A stretch of 64,000 bases of DNA from Apostichopus japonicus (GCF_037975245.1 NC_092572.1:4255501-4319500); one strand, 5' to 3'. Shown: positions 1 through 34,201, counted from the stretch's first letter. Notes: generated by a model not told the origin, from the sequence alone. Numbers and translations: made by a program.

Positions 1-1077
1 TGTGACCCATGGGTTGCCTCTGTGTACACCATATGTCATGCATATATCTAGAAACAAACTATAAGAGATCAATTAGTACTACAGTATACTGATAAATCCT
101 GCACTATGTCAAGATATTTGTCAGATGTCAGCTTGGTGCCTCCAGAATTTCAAAAATCCCGAAACGAGTCCCTCCAGGAAGCAGCACTCTTCAACTCTGG
201 AGTATTTCCAATTTGTCAAGATCGTGCTTTGTTTGCATTTTGGGCAAGTTTTGGAAAGGGAAAAGGTGTGATAAGTTAGAACTGTAGTCACCATAAATTA
301 AACAGACATACTGTTTCCTTAAAGTAGCTTTTGTCCCTACATTTACCGATTTCTAACAATTTTTACAACATTTACCAAGTTTATTTCTCAAAATATGGTC
401 ACAAATGATTGCACACAATTCTTAGATTAATTAGTGAGTAATTAATGATTTTATTGTAATCCCCAAAATGTTGTACTGGCACCAACCATAACAATATCTG
501 AAATGTATCAGTTGATATTGTACAGAAGGGACACCACTGGGACTGCAAACAACTAACCAGGGTTTTTTGTTTTTGTTTAAAAAATGAAAAATTGTTACAA
601 ATGTTACAATTTCCCCACAATTTCTGTTTTCAGTTTTGCTTGTTTATTTGCTTTTGATGTGCTGTTTCTTTGATTCTTTTTCATCCTTTTGTGGGGTTTG
701 AAGTGTTTCATAGACCTCTAGTTTGTGTACCTCTACACTGTAACACTACAGGAGAGGTGGAGCAGGGCTAACCCTGTTGTTCTTCCTATCAATGCTACCA
801 TAACCATATCCATAACCATAACCTTTTGGTGACAAATGTTAAGTCCGATAGCCCTAAACGGTGTACTTTACACTAGGTGCAAACTTGTGACTAGGGAGAA
901 TCAGACAGTCGGATGCTTATTTTGCATGTTTGACACCCAATATTACGATGAATGAGTAGGACAAATTTGTAGGGACAATTTCTGGTTGTCCCTCTGACAA
1001 CCAAGCCTTACCTTTAGGTTGTCCGAATAGCAATTTTTTTTTATCTGAGAAAATGTAGCAAAAATGATAAAGACCAA
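1..1077. other. Intergenic or upstream intron, nothing recognised
   Basis: AT-rich sequence without a coding frame or repeat I can support. Confidence 0.5.
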
Positions 1078-1725
1078 AATGTACACTGTAGGAGATATGT
1101 GTAGGTTTGGTGAGTAAAACAGCAATATGTACACTGTAGGACAGATATGTGTAGGTTTGGTGAGTAAAACAGCAATATGTACACTGTAGGAGAGATGTGT
1201 AGGTATGGTGAGTAGAACAGCGTAGAACAGCAATATGTACACTGTAGGAGAGATGTGTAGGTATGGTGAATAGAATACCATATACACTGTAGGAGAGATG
1301 TGTAGGTATGGTGAGTAAAACAGCAATATGTACACTGTAGGAGAGATGTGTAGGTATGGTGAGTAGAACAGCGTAGAACAGCAATATGTACACTGTAGGA
1401 GAGATGTGTAGGTATGGTGAATAGAATACCATATGTACACTGTAGGAGAGATGTGTAGGTATGGTGAATAGAATACCATATACACTGTAGGAGAGATGTG
1501 TAGGTATGGTGAGTAGAACAGCGTAGAACAGCAATATGTACACTGTAGGAGAGATGTGTAGGTATGGTGAATAGAATACCATATGTACACTGTAGGAGAG
1601 ATGTGTAGGTATGGTGAATAGAATACCATATACACTGTAGGAGAGATGTGTAGGTATGGTGAATAGAACAGCAATATGTACACTGTAGGAGAGATGTGTG
1701 GGTTTGGTGAATAGAAAACCAACTT
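1078..1725 (+). repeat. Minisatellite, 13 copies of 46-58 bp with higher-order pattern
   Basis: The unit is GTACACTGTAGGAGAGATGT, then GTAGGTATGGTGAGTAGAAC and AGCAATAT. Variants have an extra GCGTAGAACA block or an AATACC end. Units 3-5, 6-8 and 9-11 each begin with a long form followed by two short forms, giving a three-unit higher-order repeat. Minus-strand open frames of 221-265 codons here are by-products of the array. Confidence 0.9.
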
Positions 1726-23718
<21,993 letters not shown>

Positions 23719-24420
23719 ATTCATCCGTACACAGAAACAAAACTTAGGCCCTCTGTTTTTCTTTACGTTCTTTAAATCAAGTTTATGATCATGGTGAGTA
23801 GATGATGAAGTGACTAGTCTGTCAAGCAATGGTTATCGCGAGATTTCATGATGCCGAAGTAGAGAATGAATTGATCCATCAGCTGGGTTCTGATTTATAA
23901 TACCTTCCTTTAAACTAGCAAAATAACTCCCTTTTAGAATATGCAAAGAACTAAAAGATTCACAGAATACGAAACGATTGATCCATGCTCCAAAGAAAAC
24001 CTACACCCATTGTGTTTAGCCATGAGTTGGCTCATTTAAAGGTCGTAGTATGTGGGAGTGACATGTACACGATGAATCGAGTAACGATGTTCATTGGATC
24101 CTCACACGTGATGATGGAGTTATTTGGATTCCCAATGTAAAAGTTCCCCTCTGACAAGAATGTAAACCCCCTGAGTTTTCCTGTGCTTGTCCCTTCATTA
24201 GTATTCCCGAACATGTCCCATCTGGTAATCTGATAATGTTCCTGTACATTAACTCATAACATGTACAAGGTGATCTTCTTCTCTTTGTTTACGTTACATT
24301 ATCAAATATGTTTAATTTTCATGAAGGATGCCTGGTAGAGTCGCTGGCAGTCAAGTCAAATCTCAAGCAGGCAGTAAATATCTGTTAAATCTTCTCTTTC
24401 ATGTCTTTCAAAAACATTTG

Positions 24421-24426
24421 AATAAA
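24421..24426 (+). terminator. Candidate polyadenylation signal of the multi-IQ gene
   Basis: AATAAA occurs about 700 bp after the stop codon, the first canonical hexamer found downstream, with GT-rich sequence following near 24457-24470. The 3' UTR would be about 23719-24445. Confidence 0.5.
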
Positions 24427-24446
24427 CTAGAACCTACTACAAGTTC

Positions 24447-26480
24447 TTGAAGTCAAAGGGGGGGGGGTGTCAATACTAACACTGACATATCTACTTCCAA
24501 GTTACTCTTCCAAGTCTTTATAATTGTTGCAAAATTTTAACGTTCCTGAAAATTCTTTTCATGAGTACCTTTTCAGAGGTTTGGACCGTCTAAATAATTT
24601 CCAGACGTTGAGGAGCGGTCTTTAGTAAGACAACAGAATTGTCTGTGCAGCGATAGGAAACCATGGTACCGTGGTTGCAAGATGTTTGTTGACGTTTGAA
24701 CACGACTGACCATTATTTGACTCCCTAGCATATTTTGAAGTTGAGCAGCGGTCTTAACTTAGACAACAGTATTGTCTGTGCAGCGATAGGAAACCTTGCT
24801 TCTGTGGTTGTAAGATGGTTGTTGACGTTTGAACATGACTGGCCATTATTTGACTCTCTAGCATATTTTGGGGCTACACTGATGGCCTCTCAAGCAGAGT
24901 ATCATGTATAGAGAGAGAGAAGTTTAGTTCCCCCTCTTTATGTAAATGATCTTGTCACATGGTCTGGTATATCAAGCTCTTTAGGTGAAAATACCTCATT
25001 TTGATTATGGCACCAATCTCACTCTTGCAAGTAATAACAGTATTCGCTGCTAAGACACAGTGTCAAAATAGGAAAAGTTGCAGTGGCTGCAACACAGCAA
25101 GGCTGCATGAATATCAACACAATAGAGATAATCTCTACAAACCAAAGCTGTGCCCATTGTGTGAAATTGTGAGGCACAATAGAATATGTCCTATAGGCAA
25201 TGTAGCTGCTACATGATGCTCCATACTACTCGGTGTGCATGTTTTGACACAGTGCCTACATCTTATATATCGTAACTGTTCTGTTATAAATTCCAAACAT
25301 GCCCTCAATTGGTGAACTCCCTTAATGGAATTAACCACAGATTTGTGTCATAGGCTTGGTATCATTATCATCCTGGGTACGGGGAAGTATAGATGAATAG
25401 TGGGAATGGGGTGGGGATGGGGGTGGGGATGGGGTGCAACTATTACAGGGTTTGATACATTGGGTCATACCACACATCTCCATCTTTAAAAACGTAATAC
25501 TTTTGCTCTTGTATTTGTTCAGAACCATATCAAGCTACAACTAATAGAGATGTAAACATTTGACGGTCTATGCCGATCTATGCTCCTCCTCCTTCATATA
25601 AATCCTTGCAAATTTTTTTCTTGGAGTCATGTTATGTTCTGTATTTTCTTTGTTTCTTCCATCACTTTATTTCTCATGCTTGCCCCCTATATATCCCTTG
25701 GAAAAGACTGGGCAGTACTTAATTTAATGAAGATAAATATCTTCGTACTTGAAGAGCTAAAGGGTACTCTTAAAAACCGTATTACTTTTGTTGACTCCTG
25801 TTAGTTTTCTGCCTAAGATCACCTTGACTTTGTAAACCAAGTGTAAATGTGTTGATAAAAACTGAAGAAAGTTTATGAAACTGTTAATATGTGTACATTT
25901 CTCCTTTATTTATTGATTCCTTTTCTTTTAAAATAAAAAAGGGGATTGTTTGGTAGGAGGGGTTTGGAGAGGAGGATAAAAAATAACTGTACCCTTCTTT
26001 CTCCTCTCATGAAGAAATGAACTGGACCGTCAAACTCATAAATTCTCTGACGCTGTATCATCTAAGCAAGGTTTCCTTGATTGGAAAGGAAAAAACTGAT
26101 AAAATTTGTGCCCCTCCTGCAGTCTGTAAAGAATCCACAGTTCAATGATGAGGGATGGGAATATGGGAGGGGGTGGGGTGGATTGGTTTATGTGCAACAA
26201 TCTATTATAGTCCTACTATGCGATATTGGCCGAAGAGAGACAGGGAACCCTATACCCCTTGCCCTCGCCACAGAATGAAGATACATCCCTTTAAGTACAG
26301 CCTTAAGGGGATGACAAATTCAAGATGAAAAGAACCCCCCCTCCCCCCCCAAAAAAAACAACCCAAAACAATCTAAGTCACAGAATAATTAATACACCCA
26401 TGCAGTGGTCCAGCTTCCATCTTGAGAGTTTGATCCTTTGCTGAGATACACAAATCGGAATTTGCTTGTAATTCGGATGA
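24447..26480. other. Intergenic stretch with a local duplication
   Basis: A direct duplication of about 131 bp (24608-24738 and 24741-24870, spacing 133 bp) is the only clear structure. A cysteine-containing open frame at 25001-25216 has no splice or family support. G- and C-rich runs occur near 25400-25435 and 26335-26350. Confidence 0.55.
24608..24870 (+). repeat. Direct tandem duplication, 2 copies of about 131 bp
   Basis: Both copies read TTGAGSAGCGGTCTT, GACAACAG, ATTGTCTGTGCAGCGATAGG, then GTTGACGTTTGAACA and CATTATTTGACT. They differ by scattered substitutions. Confidence 0.85.
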
Positions 26481-26494
26481 TGAGTAAGTAGTTA

Positions 26495-26580
26495 TAATAA
26501 TAAGTAATATTTATATAGCGCATAACCAGCAAAGCTGCTCAAAGCGCTTTACAAATGTAAAACCTAAAAACAAACAGTAA
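26495..26580 (-). mobile_element. L2/CR1-like LINE 3' tail fragment
   Basis: Read on the minus strand: GTAAAGCGCTTTGAGCAGCT, then TATGCGCTATATAAATATTA and a TTATTAT tail. This is the same kind of 3' end as at 30690-30760. Only the tail remains; the adjacent A-rich sequence to 26935 is unclassified. Confidence 0.55.
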
Positions 26581-27391
26581 CAAAACCCAAAATATTAAAT
26601 ATATATAGAACCAGTAAGGCAAAAAATGTAAAATCCAAAAGCAACAATATAAAAAAAAAAAAAACACCCTTACTAAACGATACAATAAAAAGAAAAGAAA
26701 AGAAAAGAAAAACCAACACGCATTTAGTCCAAAACAAATTCAGAAGTAAATAGTAAAATAGATAAAATCATAGTCAATGTTTAAATATAAATAAGTATGA
26801 GAAACTATAGTACAGTAAGACAATTATTGTAAAAGCCTAAAACAGATAGTAATAAACACCCAATTCTAAACGATGAAAAATAGAACCCTAAACGTAGTTA
26901 AAAAAAAACAACTAAAAAAAAAAAATACATATATATATGTATGTAGTGAAATGCTTTGTGACGTAATACAGGCAAAAGTAAATCAAAACGTGTGTTTCAT
27001 TGCTTTTCACTGAATGGTACAGTTCGGACGCCCTCTACCCTTTGAAATCAATATCCGAAATATGACGAAGTTACTCGCTGTAGCATAGTAGAATTTCTTT
27101 CTTTTTATCCTATTTATAAATTTTCTGTTAAATTAAACTGGAATAATGATGAATGAATAACATCCCGTCATACAATCAATTGTATTATTGTATTCCAAGT
27201 TCCAATCTTTGTATAAATCAATTAGAATTAATATAGAAACGACCACCGTTGTAAGTAGTGTAGTTCAGTATACATATATGGACATCACATAACATACTAT
27301 TTTGCAATGCACGATGTTAACACAAGTTAAAAGTTGAGAGCTGCTATGTATGCAATTATTTTTCAAAAGATCTAAATTGAGGCCTGTATCC

Positions 27392-27775
27392 CAGTGGCGG
27401 AGCGTCCATACAGTCAGGGGGCGGATGCCCCACCCCCCTGACGGACTCAAATGGACTGCTGGCGCCCTTTTCAGCTCTTTACCACTTTTGACTTATTCGC
27501 GATTATTGACTTTTTCATTGCGCTCTCATCAACATATTGACATTTGTCACATTTTGTTGGTGTAATTTGGCGATGACACCTATTTATTCTTCGTTTATCT
27601 GCAAATTAGCCAGGCCCGGAAAGGGTCAATTCCGGCGATCTAGGGAATATCTTTACTCAAAAATTTTCTGTACGCTACGCGCCAACCTGTGGTAGCGCTC
27701 CGCTTAGAGAGTGTAGAAAGCGCCCCTACAGACCATTCTCGCCCATCCTGACCAATACCCCTAGCTCCGCCACTG
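27392..27775. mobile_element. hAT-like MITE with perfect 8-bp target duplication
   Basis: Inverted ends CAGTGGCGGAGC and GCTCCGCCACTG are flanked on both sides by CTGTATCC (27384-27391 and 27776-27783). It is 384 bp with no transposase. The interior contains TACGCTACGCGCCAACC, which is also found in the element at 28180-28533 and in diverged form near 59660-60110. Confidence 0.88.
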
Positions 27776-28179
27776 CTGTATCCGTGGCTGATGTACGGGG
27801 GAAGGGTGAGCCCCCACCCCCCCCCCTCATGACACCATATGTACAATAGCTTCACCAGTGACCGGGCAAGAATTGAACCACTCCTTAAATTGTTGCTTCC
27901 CGCGCTTGGAAGGAAATCCCGTAACAAGACTTAGCTACGTGTCACAGGTCAATCAACAAGTTCAGCTTAAGCACCATGTTTCAGTGACGTCAATAAACTC
28001 ATTCATGGTTTGACATTTTAAGACCCGTGGACACTGTCATATTCTTCTGATTCAGCGTATGTCTTCTAATTGCCAAACGATGGTTGTTATTGATGCTGAC
28101 GTCACGAGCAATCTGATTGGCTAATTGGGGAGAAAAATCGCTCCCGGGTCGTGTTGAGGTGGATATGGGGCTATAAGGT

Positions 28180-28533
28180 CAGGGGCGTCGGAGCCGGTAC
28201 GGCAGGTCCGGACCAATATTCACGGCGAAAAAAAAAAAGAAAAAAAAAGTAGGACTAAGAAAAAAAATGGCAAAAAATAAAGAACCAAAATGAAACATAC
28301 CTCAAAATGTGTTTCAGAAGATTAGTCGGGTGGCAGGGTCTTGTTTTCAAGCTCGGGAAGTGCAATTTCCTGCAATCTGGGAGACATTTTTTCAAAATAT
28401 TCTCCATTACGCTACGCGCCAACCATGGTGGCGGGTTGCGTAGTTTGACCTACCAAACGTTCCCCCGATAATTATGATAGATGGCCACACTCTGATCTAC
28501 CGTACCAATCCCAAATAGCTTCCGACGCCCCTG
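28180..28533. mobile_element. MITE related to the 27.4-kb element
   Basis: Ends are CAGGGGCGTCGGAGC and (inverted) GCTTCCGACGCCCCTG. The flanks share only AAGGT (5 bp). The interior shares TACGCTACGCGCCAACC with the neighbour element. No coding. Confidence 0.65.
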
Positions 28534-30055
28534 AAGGTGGAGTACTACTATGGTGACATGGTAAGCATAAACCATAAACCGATAGAGATGGCTCAATAAC
28601 TCGTCACATTTCATTTTTTTCATCCAAAACTACTTCGGTAGTTCACTTGTTCCGCACGTGTGAACAGGCCGTAAACCAAGTAGCCTATGATGATGTCACG
28701 TGACTTACCATTTGAGACAATGATGTCACTGGGCACCATTTTTTTGAATTCCTCACTTCCTATTGTGAAGGCAGAATACATTAATTGTTTATCCCATATT
28801 TCCTGAATACACCATCCACAATAAAAATGTTCATCTTTAGAAGAGAGGCGTTGGGGTGGGGGGGGGGTGTTGATGTCGGTGAGAAAATATCACAGCATGG
28901 TATCATTATTATTATTAGAATTTAAAACCAAATTCTAATCCATAAACATTAATGGAAAAACAAAGATATATCAGCTGCTGTCCACTGCATAGACCTATAA
29001 CGACGTCAGTAGCGAGACTAGCAGCTGCAGCTTACTCGCCAAGTGCATTCTAAAATTGCCCAGTTTGTGATGTTTCAAATTTATCGAAGCGTTCTTGGAA
29101 CGGTTTTTATTAATATTTCGATATATGGTTCACTTTCTTGAACTCTCAAAATGAAGCTATAGCATTTTAGAGTTCAACGTTAATAAATTTACCCGTAGCT
29201 ATTCATTTTTGACAATTCTGCTCAAGATACGAGAGTCGAGCGAATTCAAGATGAAAAACCTCTTTGTTTCCTTTGTGACACGAAAGCTTACATGACATTC
29301 ATCTTTAGAAGTATACCTTGCCAGTTTATCAATATTTCGAGTTTTAATATATCTCCCTTCTTTGATCAGTAGGCTCGAAATGCTACTATATTCATACATC
29401 TTTACCGAATACAAATATAAGACATCATATAGAAGCAAAATCTTCTCTTCTTGATCATTGTTAAAAAAAAAAAATCTATGAAGCTCATAAAGTAATATCA
29501 TCAATACAATGTAATATTACCAAACAGAGGAAGAAAAAAGCACTATTGACGAACTGTCTGTTTGTGATACGTTTGAGAATGAGCAGTTATGAACTACCGT
29601 GCTCTTATGCTCTCAACAGAAAATAACCCTAACGCCTCTTTGGACAAAATATCGATTCAAATCATAAATCACCAGGCTCATTCGACAAATGATTCTCAAT
29701 GCCAAGATCACTCTGTATCGCAGTAACCAATGACTGGATGATAAACAGTTACACAGACGGACAGATCCATGTCTTGCTGTACGGTCGTGGATTTGCAAAT
29801 CAGTTTTTTTTTTTAAGATTGTTATCTTTTGGTATAACTTAGCTAAGAAGAACTTGTGTTGATTTTAAAACCGATTACCAGACTTGAGCTGAGGTCATCG
29901 AAGTCAATTCTCTTTAATTGAAATAAGATATAAACTAATTCTTTGGTAAATTGATCGAAAATAACAAAGGCGAAGTCAATCTTTACAAGTTATTTTACTG
30001 AATTTAGTTTAGAGAAATTTACGCAAATTTACGCATTTTAAGATCTGTATACAAG
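28534..30055. other. Intergenic, upstream of the lectin-like gene
   Basis: No coding region or mobile element recognised. Minus-strand open frames at 29199-29504 and 29613-29798 look random. I could not identify a TATA box with confidence. Confidence 0.5.
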
Positions 30056-30131
30056 ATGGACGATAAACGGAAGCTACTTTATATTGGATTCGTGGTCTAC
30101 ATCCTGAGTACAGTGTTTACCAGTGCACTAG
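30056..30131 (+). CDS. Lectin-like gene, exon 1: signal peptide
   Basis: The ATG is at 30056 and the donor is CTAG|GTAAGT, phase 1. It encodes about 25 residues with a hydrophobic core (LLYIGFVVYIL) after a charged start. Confidence 0.88.
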
Positions 30132-33100
30132 GTAAGTTGTAGGCTGTAGTATCAATGGGATTAGACTATATATAAATGAAAAGGCTACTAATTTTAATGC
30201 ATTATATTACTTCTGTTTTATTTTGTTATATAAATATGAATATATATATATAATACACGTCCAAGTAGTGAAATGACAAGGACCGTGGCACAGAACTAAC
30301 CCTAATGTCACTCTCGAGTTATCGTCGGAGTTCATGTAGGCCTATCTATATATATATATTAGATAGATAGATAGATGGATGGATGGATGTATGGATCCGA
30401 CGGGCTTGCCCCTCAATATATCACTGACCTTCTTACTCCTTTGCGTCGGTCAACTACAGTTACGCTTCGCTCTACCTATCATGCGCTTTTGCAATTAACT
30501 CCTGGTCCACGTACCCGCACTCGGCATGGCGATCGTGCCTTTTCTGTCGCTGCGCCTTCTCTTTGGAACAAACTCCCATTTCACATTCGTGACTCTCAGT
30601 CCCTTTGTATTTTCAACAGACAACTTAAAACATTTCTGTTTGATTCCTAGTTTCTTTTTTCCCCTTGGTTTCCTTTGTCTCTTTCCGACTGTGTAAAGCG
30701 CTTTGAAAACGCTGTATTAAGCGCCATATAAATGTAATTTATTATTATTATTATTATTGATATTATGGATGATTGGATGGATGGATATACGCCTATAATA
30801 ATGCATAAAACCTATATATTATATATCAAATATTTTTGTGTCTATATATGCTTTTTTTCAGAACCTGGCTGCTATGTGGGCAATTTGATTGAGAATGGTA
30901 AAATAAAATGGGTTTACTACCACAGAAATAAGAGCATCACGTGCACCAAACTGGGTGGAGTCGTTGGGATGGAATCCTTCGCAAGGATTCAGTCTACCGA
31001 ATCGTCGAATTTTGTAGATTATTGTGATGAAAACACACCAGAATCAAATGATGCCGCAAGCGCCGTCACTGATCCCAAAGTCGGCATTACCACATCTCAA
31101 GAAACCTCAACCTCAGAGATGGTATCGTCTACCGAAGCTGGTAAGTTTCGAATTAATTTATATCTCGTATGAAATGTATGAAAAACATATGAAGACAGAT
31201 ATTGAAGGGAGAATAATAATAAGAACAATAAAAAAATAGGTCAGGTTAAACTCACCTTGTTAACGATTTGCACTGTATATGGTAAGACAAGACTGTTAAA
31301 CGACGCTTGTAACCATGGAGACGAAAAGAGAGGAAACAGAATTAAATTCCCTCAGAGTATTCTTTTAGTTAGCTTATAAATTAGCATCATTTACGACTGG
31401 AATTTAAGGAAGGGGGTGTGGTGGGGGGGGGGAGGAGTGGGAGGAATCAGGGAGAAAAAGTAATGTGAGAGCGCAGAATGGAAAGATGAGAAGGATGAAG
31501 TGATGGAATGATGGAGTGGGATAGGAATGAACGGAAATGGGGAAAGGCCGAAGAAACAGAAAGCCCGTCAGTGAAATGGGGAGGGAAGGGAAAGGGGGGG
31601 GGGGAAGGGGAGGGGAGGAAAGATGAGGGAACGGGAGGAAAGTATGCTAAACTTCTTTCAATTTAATATACTTGTCGTTTACTTTAACTTACGCTATGTA
31701 TACCCTTACATTTATAGCAGTTGGTGAAAGTGCCGCGGTGCAGCAAGAAGTATCTTGCCCGTCTGGATGGGTGGGGTACGGTGGAAACTGTTATAAGCTA
31801 TGGTCATCGGACTTAATCAATTGGGATGATGCACACACTAAGTGTAGAGATGACTCCGATAGCCGACTAGCTACTGTCGATACAGAGGAGGAGTTGACAT
31901 TTTTACAGAACATGGATCTCACTAGTTCGTATTACTGGATTGCATATCGAGCAACAGTGTCTGCTAGTGGAGGACCTGTAGGTACGTACGGTGTTGTTGA
32001 TTTATGTAGACGTTAGTTTGGAGCAAAACAATCAAGGGGCGGGGGTGGGGGAGGGGGTAATGGAGGGTCAAGTCATGGGCGAGGTTGGACTTCTCGTATG
32101 GAAGGATTTTCAGTATGTTTCAATACGTTTGTTTTATGGGTCATTTATACCATGGACCTGTTATACCCTAGCAACCGCCTGGCTAAGCACACTTCGGGTA
32201 GCTCTTTACATGTGTTTTTGTATTTATATTAAAATAAATACAAGAGCATCATCTCAGAGAATTGCCAATAAAGTCCCCCTTTACCCCGACGGGACTTAGA
32301 ATATACATTCGAGAGAAATTTAATTCCTCTCTGTGACATGTGTTTTCTTTTGCGCTTGAAGAATATAACAACAACAGAACAAGAGATATTCTTAAATCTA
32401 ACAATTTCTTTGGGGACTTGACCACCTAGACCTCCACTAAGAGACCTTTTTAATAAATCCCATCAAAATTTGAATTACTCTCTCAAAATGTATTCTTGTG
32501 TATTAAACTCGCTACGAGAGAGCAAGGAATATCATATTAAAACGCATGAGTTCCCGGATGCTTTAGCCCCGGACTCTCAATAGGGCCGAAGCTGAGATCT
32601 ATAAAGAGAAATTGAAGCGTAACAGACTCCTCTTTTCGACAGTAAACAGACACTTTTTTTTTGTAATGTACTGCAGCTTCTTGGCTCCCTCTGCACTCCC
32701 TGCAACCAGAGCAGCATACGGTAATTGTAGTTATAAAGAAAGTTGCCTTTTTTGGTTGGTTTATTTGTAGAATGTTGCTCTGCTTGGTCTCTGCAGTCGC
32801 ACAAGAGCAAGTCACTCACATCGATCAACATTCCTCTTTTTCTTCCCTTTTTTTTTGATCAACATCCCTCTTACAAAATGATGAATCTACAATCCTGGTT
32901 ATGTGACTTTGAAGTTTTGTCTCAATCTTGAATTTCATTCCAAAATTTTAAATTTTCATCAATTGAAATTGGTTTTCCCCTATAGCCCCCTAAATTTACC
33001 CGTGATTGTGCGAGATGTCCAGCCCAGCTTAGTTTTACTGGCCCTCCTAAATTTACCCTTGATTGTGCGAGATGTCCAGCCCAGCTTAGTTTTACTGGCC

Positions 33101-34201
33101 CTCCTAAATTTGCCCTTGATTGTGCGAGATGTCCAGCCCAGCTTAGTTTTACTGGCCCTCCTAAATTTGCCCTTGATTGTGCGAGATGTCCAGCCCAGCT
33201 TAGTTTTACTGGCCCTCCTAAATTTGCCCTTGATTGTGCGAGATGTCCAGCCCAGCTTAGTTTTACTGGCCCTCCTAAATTTGCCCTTGATTGTGCGAGA
33301 TGTCCAGCCCAGCTTAGTTTTACTGGCCCTCCTAAATTTGCCCTTGATTGTGCGAGATGTCCAGCCCAGCTTAGTTTTACTGGCCCTCCTAAATTTACCC
33401 GTGATATGCGAGATGTCCAGCCCAGCTTAGTTTTACTGGCCCTCCTAAATTTACCCTTGATTATGCGAGATGTCCAGCCCAGCTTAGTTTTACTGGCCCT
33501 CCTAAATTTGCCCTTGATTGTGCGAGATGTCCAGCCCAGCTTAGTTTTACTGGCTCTCCTAAATTTGCCCTTGATTGTGCGAGATGTCCAGCCCAGCTTA
33601 GTTTTACTGGCCCTCCTAAATTTGCCCTTGATTGTGCGAGATGTCCAGCCCAGCTTAGTTTTACTGGCCCTCCTAAATTTGTCCTTGATTGTGCGAGATG
33701 TCCAGCCCAGCTTAGTTTTACTGGCCCTCCTAAATTTACCCGTGATGTGGGAAATGTCCAGCCCAGCTTAGTTTTACTGGCCCTCCTAAATTTACCCGTG
33801 ATATGCGAGATGTCCAGCCCAGCTTAGTTTTACTGGCCCTCCTAAATTTACCCTTGATTGTGCGAGATGTCAAGCCAAGCTTAGTTTTACTGGCCCAGTG
33901 CATAGCCTGTTAACCTATATTTGGTTTTCCTTGTTTGACGAAAAATGACTTTGATTTGTTCCATATTACAGCTTTATAATGATTTATTTCAGCAGAGCTA
34001 ACATTCTCCAATGGAAATGCGTCAAGCAGTTTCCTGAATGCACTCGTTACTACCACCACCAACGACCACACCACTAATCAAGAGGGGTGCTTGACAGTGA
34101 GCAGAAATGATGCGAATGATGCTCTCACATCAATCAGACCATGTTATGACAACAACCCTTTCGTGTGTAAGAAGACGACGGATTGGTTTACGTTGAACTG
34201 A
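30056..34201 (+). CDS. Secreted C-type-lectin-like protein (four exons)
   Basis: Exons 30056-30131, 30862-31140, 31721-31981 and 33993-34201 join with phase-1 introns throughout to give 274 residues. The order is a signal peptide (MDDKRKLLYIGFVVYILSTV), a short two-cysteine segment, a Ser/Thr-rich linker, then a C-type-lectin-like domain. The domain shows CPSGW..GG.CYK, W..A...C, RLATVDTEEE, and at the end CLTV, PCYDNNPFVCKK. The usual sugar-binding motifs (EPN or QPD, and WND) are absent: the WND position reads ALTSI. Calcium-dependent sugar binding is therefore doubtful. Such lectins are abundant in invertebrate immunity and biomineral tissue; the role here is unknown. The ATG has a good context (AAGATGG). 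A polyadenylation signal lies at 34282. Confidence 0.9.
30375..30765 (+). mobile_element. 5'-truncated L2-like LINE, 3' end
   Basis: Located in intron 1 of the lectin-like gene. It encodes the last about 80 residues of a LINE ORF2 (GLAPQYITDLLTPL, then GDRAFSVAAPSLWNKLPFHI) followed by a stop, a GTAAAGCGCTTTG tail and an ATT repeat. GGATGGAT-type sequence on both sides may be the target duplication. Such ends are typical of L2-type elements. Confidence 0.82.
30862..31140 (+). CDS. Lectin-like gene, exon 2: two-cysteine segment and Ser/Thr linker
   Basis: The acceptor is CTTTTTTTCAG and the donor is GAAGCTG|GTAAGT; phase 1 at both ends, 279 bp. It begins EPGCYVGNLIENG and continues to ITCTKLGG: two Cys separated by 23 residues and followed by Thr. 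A third Cys (DYCDE) and a likely O-glycosylated Thr/Ser-rich linker follow. The first part resembles exon 2 of the small gene at 56-57.7 kb. Confidence 0.85.
31390..31660 (+). repeat. G-rich purine tract in intron 2 of the lectin-like gene
   Basis: Long strongly purine-biased run (AGGAGTGGGAGG-type) with several G8-G12 stretches, shortly before exon 3. It carries no gene. Confidence 0.7.
31721..31981 (+). CDS. Lectin-like gene, exon 3: N-terminal half of the lectin-like domain
   Basis: The acceptor is TTTATAGCAG and the donor is CCTGTAG|GTACGT; phase 1, 261 bp. It encodes CPSGWVGYGGNCYK, a tryptophan-alanine-cysteine helix (NWDDAHTKC), RLATVDTEEELTFLQ and SSYYWIAYRA. Confidence 0.9.
32985..33895 (+). 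repeat. 57-bp minisatellite, about 16 copies, in the lectin-like gene
   Basis: The unit is CCTCCTAAATTTGCCCTTGA, TTGTGCGAGATGTCCAGCCC, then AGCTTAGTTTTACTGGC. It lies in intron 3, between the two exons of the lectin-like domain. Because 57 is a multiple of three it reads open in one frame over long stretches (32903-33430, 33406-33771), but there are no splice signals and the frame shifts at 2-bp deletions. Copies are very homogeneous. Confidence 0.92.
33993..34201 (+). CDS. Lectin-like gene, exon 4: C-terminal half of the lectin-like domain
   Basis: The acceptor is TTTATTTCAG, 91 bp after the last 57-bp repeat trace; phase 1 entry, stop TGA at 34199-34201. It encodes EGCLTVSRNDAND and PCYDNNPFVCKK, the closing cysteines of the fold. 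Confidence 0.88.

Noticed and set aside
25001-25216. Cysteine-containing 71-codon frame (possible small zinc-binding protein)
   Set aside because: Cys spacing fits no known finger, and the segment overlaps a weak inverted repeat; no supporting signals.
32903-33771. Open frames with 19-residue repeats
   Set aside because: Intronic 57-bp minisatellite whose period is a multiple of three; frame shifts at small deletions and no splice sites.
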